5,332 bases of DNA from Acidobacteriota bacterium (GTDB lineage Bacteria > Acidobacteriota > Vicinamibacteria > Vicinamibacterales > UBA823): NCBI GenBank assembly GCA_003509065.1, contig DODG01000099.1, forward strand, positions 1 through 5,332, written 5' to 3'. Below the pieces are notes generated by a model that was not told where the DNA came from, searched no databases, and worked only from the letters and a program-made list of their open reading frames with translations. Of this stretch, positions 1-5,332 are shown in pieces (position 1 is the stretch's first letter; each line of letters starts with the position of its first letter). A program made the translations under genes and the position numbers.

Positions 1-506
1 AACGCGGCAGCATCCTGTGTCGCCTTCAAGTTCAAAGTATCTGGTAAATCTTCTCCATCAATACTAACTACCGAAGCAGCCCCAATATTGGTGGCGGGCG
101 CAAGGGCCAGTATATGCGCCGCTGCACCAATAAAAGTACCGGCACTTGCTGCCTGAGCTCCTTCAGGAGCCACATAGACCACAATCGGTATATCTGATAC
201 GAGAAACTCCTCGACAATATCTCTAGTCGCATCCAAGAGGCCTCCAGGAGTATCAAGCATCAATACGATGAGTTCCGCGTTGTACTCACGCGCAACAGTC
301 ACACCCCTTTCAACAAACCTCGCGCTGACGCGACTGATAGCCCCATCGAGCTCGATGAGCACGACTTGAGGCTGGCTGGACATGTCCTCCGCTGAAACAG
401 GTTGGCCGGCAGGCTGTAATAAAAGCCAAAGTCCCACAAAGACAAAACTTACAGAAATTACTATTCGAACCTGACGGGAAGATATTTTGTCGAAAGGGTT
501 AAACAC
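1..506 (-). CDS. nfeD: NfeD/ClpP-class membrane serine protease, N-terminal part (cut by left edge)
   Basis: The visible 168 residues form the N-terminal portion of an NfeD-family membrane-bound serine protease. A hydrophobic segment at about residues 13-31 is a signal peptide or membrane anchor. A ClpP/crotonase-like fold follows: a strand with IELDGAI (51-57), the hallmark LDTPGGLLDATRDIV (84-98), VVYVAPEGAQAASAGTF (109-125) and APATNIGAA (136-144). By alignment with the characterised archaeal enzyme 1510-N, Ser121 in the AASAG motif is the likely nucleophile and Lys161 the likely general base, about 40 residues later as expected. In the family this extracytoplasmic domain cleaves membrane-associated proteins. 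It is usually followed by transmembrane helices and an OB-fold NfeD domain, often with a stomatin-like partner gene; that part lies beyond the left edge. The GTG start is chosen because AAGGAG lies 7 nt upstream and an in-frame stop lies shortly upstream. The gene is divergent from the enolase genes. Confidence 0.9.
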   Translation of the reverse strand, partial: MFNPFDKISSRQVRIVISVSFVFVGLWLLLQPAGQPVSAEDMSSQPQVVLIELDGAISRVSARFVERGVTVAREYNAELIVLMLDTPGGLLDATRDIVEEFLVSDIPIVVYVAPEGAQAASAGTFIGAAAHILALAPATNIGAASVVSIDGEDLPDTLNLKATQDAAA

Positions 507-513
507 AGCCGAA

Positions 514-519
514 CTCCTT
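514..519 (-). promoter_or_regulatory. Shine-Dalgarno site of the NfeD gene
   Basis: Read on the minus strand, AAGGAG is followed by a 7-nt spacer and then GTG at 506. This strong match fixes the non-ATG start. The next in-frame ATG lies at codon 42, beyond the hydrophobic leader, so using it would remove the membrane signal. Confidence 0.75.
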
Positions 520-633
520 GGACGAATATTACAGAATCAATACCACCCAAAGTTGATCCTGACGACGGATATGCCAAAATACGTCAGAACTAACAATTGA
601 TCGACACACCGCGCAATAAACACGATTAAAAAA

Positions 634-1773
634 ATGAAAATCACTGACATCCGTACGTTTCATGCTAATGATGGGCAGAGAAACAACATATTTCTCGAGA
701 TTCATACCGATGAGGAAATTACCGGTGTCGGTGAGGCCTACTCGATCGGACCCGACCGCAGTGTTATCTCAATGGTAGAAGAAATGAAATCCTGGTTCAT
801 CGGTCAGGATCCAAGTCGAATCGAGTGGCTACTTGAACGTGCCAAGAACACGATGCGATTCCCTCTCGGGCAAGTTGCGTGGTCGGCAATTTCAGGAATA
901 GACATCGCACTGTGGGATATCGCTGGCAAAGCATCAGGCGTCCCCGTTTACAGTCTATTAGGCGGCAAGACGAGAGATCGAGTTCGGGTGTATCACGGCA
1001 TCTACGGTGACTCGCCATCAGCTGTTGGAGAACATGCACGAGAATTAATGAGTGAAGGATATTCCGCATTCAAGACCAGCCCTGTACCGTCAAATTGGCG
1101 CGAGATACCTTGGAGACAGGTACTTCGAGAAGCTGATGAAAGGATGTCGTCTATACGTGATGCCATAGGCGAAAGTGCTGATCTAGCAGTGGATGTTCAT
1201 GCGGCGATCAGAGAAACTGCGTTGTCCCTGCAGTTGGCAAAAGTTATCACCCCCTATCGCCTTATGTTCATCGAAGAGCCGGCACGATCCGAATTCGTTG
1301 AATCCACCGCAGCACTTCGTCGAGAATTCAGAGTTGCTCTAGCAACAGGCGAAAACCTGTATGGGCTCCACCGGTACACCGAACTGCTAAACGCAGATGC
1401 CGTGGATATCATCCAGCCAGACATGTTGTGTTGTGGAGGCCTTCTAGAAGCGAAAAAGATCGCCGCCGTCGCCGAGGCACACTATGTAACCGTCGCCCCC
1501 CATAACCCTCTCGGGCTTATCTCCACAGCTGCTGGAGTCCACCATGCGGCTTCAATCAACAATTTTGCAATTCTAGAGTGGCACGGCGATCACAAAAAAA
1601 AGAAATCTGAATTTGTAAACGAATCTTGGATACCAGTGGATGGTTATTTTGAACTGCCCACCAACCCAGGCATCGGTATGACATTGAACCACGATGCAAT
1701 CGCAGCCAATCCGCCTAGACATTGGGACAGGGGCTTCGCTACATACAGCGATGGAACCCCTGGATTCCTCTAG
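634..1773 (+). CDS. Enolase-superfamily (mandelate racemase/galactonate dehydratase-like) enzyme A
   Basis: This 379-aa protein has the full length and domain order of the mandelate racemase branch: an N-terminal capping domain (about 1-115), a (beta/alpha)7-beta barrel and a C-terminal cap. Such enzymes abstract the proton alpha to a carboxylate to form a Mg-stabilised enolate, mostly dehydrating sugar acids. Visible metal ligands are Asp187, Glu214 (in FIEEP) and Glu240 (in ATGE). His189 of DVH is a candidate acid/base. His290 (APHNPLG) with Asp263 (IIQPD) forms the His-Asp dyad at the 27-residue spacing of mandelate racemase. Glu315 matches the last-strand Glu. Strand two carries Lys-Thr-Ser rather than Lys-x-Lys, which favours a galactonate/mannonate dehydratase-like role over racemase; the substrate cannot be assigned. 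The ATG is supported by the typical MKITDI opening, but no Shine-Dalgarno precedes it, only an A-rich stretch. A paralogue follows 49 nt downstream. Confidence 0.9.
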   Translation: MKITDIRTFHANDGQRNNIFLEIHTDEEITGVGEAYSIGPDRSVISMVEEMKSWFIGQDPSRIEWLLERAKNTMRFPLGQVAWSAISGIDIALWDIAGKASGVPVYSLLGGKTRDRVRVYHGIYGDSPSAVGEHARELMSEGYSAFKTSPVPSNWREIPWRQVLREADERMSSIRDAIGESADLAVDVHAAIRETALSLQLAKVITPYRLMFIEEPARSEFVESTAALRREFRVALATGENLYGLHRYTELLNADAVDIIQPDMLCCGGLLEAKKIAAVAEAHYVTVAPHNPLGLISTAAGVHHAASINNFAILEWHGDHKKKKSEFVNESWIPVDGYFELPTNPGIGMTLNHDAIAANPPRHWDRGFATYSDGTPGFL

Positions 1774-1811
1774 ACCCCACTCAACTGATCTGATCACAAG
1801 ACAACGACAAA

Positions 1812-1817
1812 AAAGGA
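1812..1817 (+). promoter_or_regulatory. Ribosome binding site deciding the TTG start of enolase B
   Basis: AAAGGA lies 5 nt before TTG at 1823. It supports a start that places LKITNIE opposite the MKITDIR N-terminus of the upstream paralogue. The longer in-frame ATG at 1694 would lie inside enolase A and add 43 residues with no family similarity that I can see. Confidence 0.6.
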
Positions 1818-1822
1818 TCAAA

Positions 1823-2965
1823 TTGAAAATCACAAACATTGAATGCCTGATTTCCACCGACGCCTCAGCCAGTAACCTGGTTTACGTGAAAACAAAAACC
1901 GATGCCGATATCTACGGGGTTGGTGAGGTGTACCACGTCGGACCAGACGCAGCGTCACCCGTCTGGGTCGAATATTTCGCTGAACAGCTTGTTGGACAAG
2001 ACCCGACGGAAATCGAACGAAACTGGGCACTCTGCTATCAAGGAGCAAGATTTCCCATTGGATCGACCGGACTGGCCGCACTTTCAGCAATCGACCAATC
2101 GCTGTGGGATATCACAGGGAAGGCACTGAACAAGCCGGTTTACGAACTGATGGGAGGACGAGTCCGTGACAAAATCAGGGCATACTGGGATATACATGGC
2201 ACTACTCCCAACGAATTAGCTGAAGATGCCCGCGAGCAGGTCGATAAAGGGTTTACAGCTCTTAAGGCCAGTCCGCTTTCTCCAAACTGGCGCGAAATGC
2301 ACTGGAATGACGCTATCGCCGACTCCGTGGCGCGTTTCAAGGCAATTCGCAACGCTATCGGTAACGACATTGACGTTGGGTTCGATGCGCATGCAGCAAT
2401 TTTCGAGCCAATCAGGGTGCTGGAACTCACCGACGCTCTAATGGAATTCAATCCATGGTTCATGGAAGAGCCCATTCGTATGGAAAATCGCCATGAAATG
2501 GGTCAGTTACGGGACAAGATGCCATGCGCCGTTGCCACCGGTGAATGCTTATATACCAAATTCGAGATGTGGGAGCTTATTCGTGAAGGCGGAGTAGACA
2601 TTCTTCAGCCGGAAGTTTGCATCGTCGGAGGACTGACCGAGATGAGAAAGATCGCGTTCATTGCAGAGGCCCATGACTTGGTTGTTGCGCCACATAATCC
2701 TATGGGCCCGTTAGCAACCGTCGCAAACCTTCATTTTGATGCAGCGACTTCAAATTTCCTAGTTCAGGAATCAAGAATCCTTAAACCAGCTGAAATTGCA
2801 TCCGTCAGCAAAGTAATCAACCCGGTCGACGGCTATTACCCGATCCCAGATGGCCCCGGACTTGGCATCGATATAGTCGAGGAAGAGTTCACTGAACATC
2901 CCTACAAGGGTGCCTGGCACAGGGGTGACAGAGTCAACCCCGACAATTCGATCGCATACATTTAA
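1823..2965 (+). CDS. Enolase-superfamily (galactonate dehydratase-like) enzyme B, paralogue of A
   Basis: From the TTG start this is a 380-aa enolase-superfamily protein, almost the same length as enzyme A and alignable over its whole length, with clear divergence. Its likely reaction is Mg-dependent syn or anti dehydration of a sugar acid or related hydroxy acid in the cytoplasm. Visible ligands are Asp188, Glu215 (FMEEP) and Glu241 (ATGE). Catalytic candidates are His190 (DAH), His291 (APHNPMG) and Glu316 (QES). The residue partnering His291, 27 positions earlier, is Glu264 (LQPEV) rather than the usual Asp. Strand two has Lys-Ala-Ser, so the racemase Lys-x-Lys is absent. The segment SPLSPNWREMHW (150-161) matches SPVPSNWREIPW in enzyme A and is a shared signature. 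The C-terminal cap (VDGYYPIPDGPGLGID) is galactonate dehydratase-like. The substrate is unknown. The 49-nt gap after enzyme A suggests cotranscription. Confidence 0.9.
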   Translation: MKITNIECLISTDASASNLVYVKTKTDADIYGVGEVYHVGPDAASPVWVEYFAEQLVGQDPTEIERNWALCYQGARFPIGSTGLAALSAIDQSLWDITGKALNKPVYELMGGRVRDKIRAYWDIHGTTPNELAEDAREQVDKGFTALKASPLSPNWREMHWNDAIADSVARFKAIRNAIGNDIDVGFDAHAAIFEPIRVLELTDALMEFNPWFMEEPIRMENRHEMGQLRDKMPCAVATGECLYTKFEMWELIREGGVDILQPEVCIVGGLTEMRKIAFIAEAHDLVVAPHNPMGPLATVANLHFDAATSNFLVQESRILKPAEIASVSKVINPVDGYYPIPDGPGLGIDIVEEEFTEHPYKGAWHRGDRVNPDNSIAYI

Positions 2966-3027
2966 ATGATCCCATTCCCAAAAAACAAAGAACTGGATCG
3001 CAAATAAATATCCTGAGAGAAGAAAAA

Positions 3028-3033
3028 GAGGAG
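3028..3033 (+). promoter_or_regulatory. Shine-Dalgarno site of the 36-codon ORF
   Basis: GAGGAG lies 9 nt before ATG at 3043, a good match and spacing for translation of the short ORF. Confidence 0.5.
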
Positions 3034-3042
3034 TCAGCTGAG

Positions 3043-3153
3043 ATGCTTCTAAGCGTTATCGAAAACCCTCAAGCACTTGATGTCAGTGGTAAAGCGAAAG
3101 CCGATGCTTTATACCGGTTTAAGTTTAATCCATCTGATTCAGTAAAGGAGTAA
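3043..3153 (+). CDS. Small 36-aa ORF upstream of and apparently coupled to the 168-aa gene
   Basis: This 36-codon ORF runs from ATG to TAA and encodes a charged peptide starting MLLSVIENPQ and ending SDSVKE. I do not recognise it. It has no obvious membrane segment, no cysteine and no run of one amino acid typical of an attenuator leader. Support for translation comes from GAGGAG 9 nt upstream. In addition, its last codons (GTA AAG GAG) contain the AAAGGAG ribosome binding site of the next gene, whose ATG comes 5 nt after the stop. That layout is typical of translational coupling. It could be a real small protein partnering the 168-aa product, a leader peptide, or the remnant of a longer N-terminus; the two ORFs are in different frames. 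It begins 77 nt after enolase B. Confidence 0.45.
   Translation: MLLSVIENPQALDVSGKAKADALYRFKFNPSDSVKE
3144..3150 (+). promoter_or_regulatory. Shine-Dalgarno site of the 168-aa gene, embedded in the upstream small ORF
   Basis: AAAGGAG is followed by an 8-nt spacer and ATG at 3159. The site lies in the last codons of the 36-aa ORF, so ribosomes finishing that ORF would stop just before the start of the next one. Confidence 0.65.
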
Positions 3154-3158
3154 CAGTC

Positions 3159-3665
3159 ATGGGTGATAGGTTCTCAGAAAACTGGAGAGAACATTTCGGA
3201 AATGTGGAAGGGGAAAAGAAAATCGATCGTTCTGGGGATGAGTACTTGGATTACATGTGGGAAAAGATGATTACCAAAGACCGCCCAGATTTAACACCAA
3301 AAGACGATGAATATAAAGTACTTAAAGATCAAATGTATAAGGCATGGAAAAAGCATTGGCGCGCAACACAGGAAAAAGACTCAGATGCCGTGAAGTGGAT
3401 TGAGAAAATGGCGAAAATCCCGGTAGCTAAATGGGATAAGGACCTCGAATGGATGGTTACAGACAAAGCCGAGCCAATCTTCTCAAATGTAGGAGCAACG
3501 TTTGTAAACTTGATTTGTGATCGACTTGGTATCAAGTACGAAAGTTTAACCATCGAGAGGAAGCTAGCCGCCACGTCTGTGATAAAGGATTACACCTCAC
3601 TCATTGCCTGGATTGCTAGCAATAAAAATCAAGTAGAACAGGAAAACCCAAACGGAATTGAATGA
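3159..3665 (+). CDS. Hypothetical 168-aa Trp/Lys-rich protein, function unrecognised
   Basis: I do not recognise this family. The protein is soluble-looking, has no signal peptide or membrane segment, and is rich in Lys, Asp and Glu, with eight tryptophans (9, 34, 63, 67, 80, 92, 98, 151) and a single Cys (120). The first 100 residues look helical and highly charged (DEYLDYMWEKM, YKAWKKHW). From about residue 105 the chain becomes more hydrophobic (IFSNVGATFVNLIC, then TSLIAWIA), which could be a helical core or dimer interface. The start is well supported by AAAGGAG at 8 nt. Hand counts of several lines give roughly 42% GC, below the enolase genes upstream, which may reflect different ancestry or simply the Lys-rich composition. 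It is last in the plus-strand run and convergent with the SDR gene. Real coding is likely from the clean ribosome binding site and uninterrupted frame. Confidence 0.7.
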   Translation: MGDRFSENWREHFGNVEGEKKIDRSGDEYLDYMWEKMITKDRPDLTPKDDEYKVLKDQMYKAWKKHWRATQEKDSDAVKWIEKMAKIPVAKWDKDLEWMVTDKAEPIFSNVGATFVNLICDRLGIKYESLTIERKLAATSVIKDYTSLIAWIASNKNQVEQENPNGIE

Positions 3666-3814
3666 AATATAAATGTTGTCTCAAGCACTACAAAACTAGC
3701 TACCTTCCAAGAACCGTCAAATCAATTTGCCCTTGAAAGTGCAAGCATCTTAATGACGAGTACTTCCAACGCTTAGCCAGAACGCCCGTTTAGTCAGCGA
3801 TAATTAACATAGCC

Positions 3815-4630
3815 CTAGTTGGAACCATCAGCGCCTACGGTATTGGCCCACGCTCCCATAGCCATGAGACCACCGTCTACATTGAAATACGATCCGGTTA
3901 CAAACGACGCTTTGTCACTAGCGAGGAAAAGAACCATATTGGCGATATCTGACGGCTGACCAATCCGCCCAATCGGATGCGCCAAGCCAGTCGTTATCAA
4001 CTCATCTTCCAAGTTACCGCCCGTTCCCGTTATGGCGTTCCTAACCATTGGAGTGTCTATAGCTCCCGGGTTAACGGAAACAACACGGATATTATCTTTG
4101 GCAAAATCTAGCGACATCTGTCGCATTAATGACAGGTCTCCACCCTTTGAGGCCGCATACGCCGATACACCCTCCATGGATTGCAGGCCCTGGACACTCG
4201 CCGAAGAAATAATCACTCCACCACCCGCTTTCCGCATATGCGGAATCGAATATTTGGCCAGTAAAAACCTACTTTTTAAGTTGACTGCGATGATCTTATC
4301 CCAAGTCTCTTCGGGAAGTTCGACAGCATCAACATAAGAGTCAGGCGGTTGAATTCCCACATTGTTGAAAACAACGTTTACGCCTCCATATGCCTCAACC
4401 GCAGCATCGACACAGGAGCGACACCCTTCTGTCGTACCGGCGTCTGCATGTATGAACTGCGCTGTTCCGCCACCGGAAACAATTGTGTCGACGGCAGCAT
4501 TGCCAGCTTCCTCGTTCCAGTCAAGGATAGTTACATTCGCTCCTTCACGAGCAAACGCTTCTGATGCAGCACCACCTATTCCAAGTGCGCCACCAGTAAC
4601 GATCACAGATTTTCCGTCGAATTCACCCAT
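3815..4630 (-). CDS. Short-chain dehydrogenase/reductase (classical SDR), 271 aa
   Basis: This complete classical SDR oxidoreductase interconverts an alcohol and a carbonyl using a nicotinamide cofactor in the cytoplasm. The Rossmann motif TGGALGIG occupies residues 12-19. Asp37 at the end of strand two (ILDW) favours NAD(H) over NADP(H). The adenine-pocket motif is NNVG (89-92) instead of the commoner NNAG. The catalytic tetrad is Asn117, Ser145, Tyr158 and Lys162 (YAASK). NPGAIDTPM (188-195) and the C-terminal VTGSYFNVDGG are typical. The C-terminal tail of about 15 residues after VDGG is Gly/Ala-rich and may help shape the subunit interface. I chose ATG at 4630 because GGGGA precedes it by 6 nt and SDRs normally begin about 10 residues before TGG. 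The substrate is not predictable; a polyol, sugar or cyclic alcohol is plausible. The gene is convergent with the orphan gene and divergent from the thioredoxin gene. Confidence 0.93.
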   Translation of the reverse strand: MGEFDGKSVIVTGGALGIGGAASEAFAREGANVTILDWNEEAGNAAVDTIVSGGGTAQFIHADAGTTEGCRSCVDAAVEAYGGVNVVFNNVGIQPPDSYVDAVELPEETWDKIIAVNLKSRFLLAKYSIPHMRKAGGGVIISSASVQGLQSMEGVSAYAASKGGDLSLMRQMSLDFAKDNIRVVSVNPGAIDTPMVRNAITGTGGNLEDELITTGLAHPIGRIGQPSDIANMVLFLASDKASFVTGSYFNVDGGLMAMGAWANTVGADGSN

Positions 4631-4636
4631 TTCAAA

Positions 4637-4641
4637 TCCCC
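4637..4641 (-). promoter_or_regulatory. Probable ribosome binding site of the SDR gene
   Basis: On the minus strand GGGGA lies 6 nt before ATG at 4630. It supports this start over the in-frame TTG at 4666, which would add 12 residues unlike a normal SDR N-terminus. Confidence 0.5.
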
Positions 4642-4784
4642 GCAAACTAGTTGAAGTCCAAAACAATGGTCACAATAGAAAAATCAGCAACCTAAGCCAA
4701 TTTACCACTTGATATACCTGAGCTAGGGTCTGTACAGCATCGAATAATCCAACAATATCTACACAAACTACAAAAATAACTGAC

Positions 4785-5332
4785 GTGCTACACATCAGAA
4801 ATTACATACCCATTATTCGATCTAAATCATTACTCATTACATTATTGATGGTTTCTTTAATGCCGCTGTTATCTCATTGCAGTACGGATAAACCATCGGC
4901 AGATGATGGCGATTTCATTATTAATATCTACACCGGCGAGGAAGAAACTGGTTCCAAATCTATTTCGTTCAACAAACTGATTGCCCAAGAAAAACGACCG
5001 ATTCTCTTGAATTTCTGGGCCAATAACTGCCCACCCTGCCGCGCAGAAATGATTGGGTTAGAAGCCGCATGGAATGAATATGGAGACAAGGTTTTGTTCG
5101 TCGGTGTCGATGTAGGTCCCTATGTTGGTCTGGGAACTTATAACGGAGGTCGAGACCTAGTCGAAAGTTTTGGAATCACGTACATAACTGGTAACACCTT
5201 CAACCGGAATGTGATTACCGACTGGCAAATCACAAATATGCCTTCAACTTTCCTGCTAGATGGAGATGGAAAAGTACATGACATAGTGATAGGCGCTATT
5301 TTAGGTTCCCGATTATCCGAAAAAATTGAGGA
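4785..5332 (+). CDS. Exported TlpA/ResA-type thioredoxin-fold protein (cut by right edge)
   Basis: The visible 182 residues belong to a TlpA/ResA/CcmG-like thiol-disulfide oxidoreductase acting outside the cytoplasmic membrane, typically to reduce disulfides, for example in cytochrome c maturation. An N-terminal signal has basic residues (Arg5, Arg12, Lys14), a hydrophobic core (about 16-30) and Cys32 in LLSHC, which may be a lipobox although His at -1 is unusual. The thioredoxin domain shows ILLNFWANNCPPCRAEM with redox Cys82 and Cys85, the strand VLFVGVDVG (103-111) and the cis-proline motif MPSTF (Pro153) followed by LLDGDGKV. The GTG start at 4785 is inferred because it restores a full signal with a basic n-region. 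No clear Shine-Dalgarno precedes it; ATG at 4848 is the alternative and would lose the basic residues. The C-terminus lies beyond the right edge. Confidence 0.85.
   Translation, partial: MLHIRNYIPIIRSKSLLITLLMVSLMPLLSHCSTDKPSADDGDFIINIYTGEEETGSKSISFNKLIAQEKRPILLNFWANNCPPCRAEMIGLEAAWNEYGDKVLFVGVDVGPYVGLGTYNGGRDLVESFGITYITGNTFNRNVITDWQITNMPSTFLLDGDGKVHDIVIGAILGSRLSEKIE

Noticed and set aside
1694..1822. N-terminal extension of enolase B to ATG at 1694
   Set aside because: It overlaps the coding end of enolase A by 80 bp, has no paralogue similarity in the added residues, and a ribosome binding site sits before TTG at 1823.
2969..2999. GATCC...GGATC hairpin as a terminator after enolase B
   Set aside because: A five-bp stem with a loop of about 20 nt and no T-run is not a credible intrinsic terminator.
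2966..3007. Thirteen-codon ORF starting at the base after the enolase B stop
   Set aside because: It is too short, has no independent ribosome binding site and no recognisable content.
3043..3665. The 36-aa and 168-aa ORFs as one gene broken by a frameshift
   Set aside because: Each has its own well-spaced ribosome binding site and start, and I recognise no family whose single domain spans both; without homologues a break cannot be argued.
3049..3776. Nine-bp exact inverted repeat CTAAGCGTT (3049-3057) / AACGCTTAG (3768-3776) flanking the orphan gene region
   Set aside because: The match does not extend beyond 9 bp, the left arm lies inside the small ORF, and no transposase or target duplication is visible; chance is the simpler explanation.
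3666..3814. Bidirectional terminator between the convergent orphan and SDR genes
   Set aside because: Only a four-bp CTTG/CAAG stem was found, with no T-run on either strand.
4631..4666. Extended SDR start at TTG 4666
   Set aside because: It adds 12 residues not typical of SDR N-termini; ATG at 4630 has a purine-rich site at good spacing.
4032..4712. Open frames on the plus strand opposite the SDR gene
   Set aside because: They are antisense shadows of a well-supported SDR coding region and show no ribosome binding site or family motif.

Overview
This window looks like bacterial chromosome of moderate base composition: several lines counted by hand fall between about 45 and 55% GC in the enolase genes and between about 32 and 48% in the small orphan gene. 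Most genes are ordinary metabolic or envelope genes. I see no rRNA, tRNA, CRISPR, insertion sequence or integrase. Starts are mixed (ATG, plus GTG and TTG chosen by Shine-Dalgarno spacing and family alignment). Tandem, diverged mandelate-racemase-type enolase paralogues next to an SDR dehydrogenase and a TlpA-type thioredoxin suggest an uncultivated, probably aquatic heterotroph. SAR202-type Chloroflexota are known for large expansions of enolase-superfamily paralogues, so they are a reasonable guess, but nothing in the window proves the taxon.

Layout from left to right. (1) Positions 1-506, minus strand: the N-terminal part of an NfeD/ClpP-class membrane serine protease, cut by the window edge. 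(2) A 127-bp divergent spacer. (3) A plus-strand run, possibly one transcript: two tandem enolase-superfamily dehydratase-like genes (634-1773 and 1823-2965), then a 36-codon small ORF (3043-3153) that seems translationally coupled to an unrecognised Trp/Lys-rich 168-aa protein (3159-3665). (4) A 149-bp convergent spacer with no convincing terminator hairpin. (5) Positions 3815-4630, minus strand: a complete classical SDR oxidoreductase. (6) A 154-bp divergent spacer with no clear promoter. (7) Positions 4785-5332, plus strand: an exported TlpA/ResA-type thioredoxin with a CPPC motif, cut by the right edge.

The two enolases keep the full metal-ligand set and the Asp-x-His plus His-Asp/Glu acid-base arrangement of the galactonate/mannonate dehydratase-like branch. 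They share an unusual Ser-Pro...Asn-Trp-Arg-Glu segment after the second barrel strand, so they probably act on related sugar acids or other alpha-hydroxy acids. The SDR could oxidise or reduce a related polyol or sugar acid, but it lies on the opposite strand and the link is only inferred. NfeD and TlpA are envelope quality-control and redox genes with no evident tie to the enolases. The parts most worth a second look are the enolase pair (especially the Asp-to-Glu change in the second) and the small-ORF/orphan-protein couple. I found no clear evidence of a new multi-gene system.
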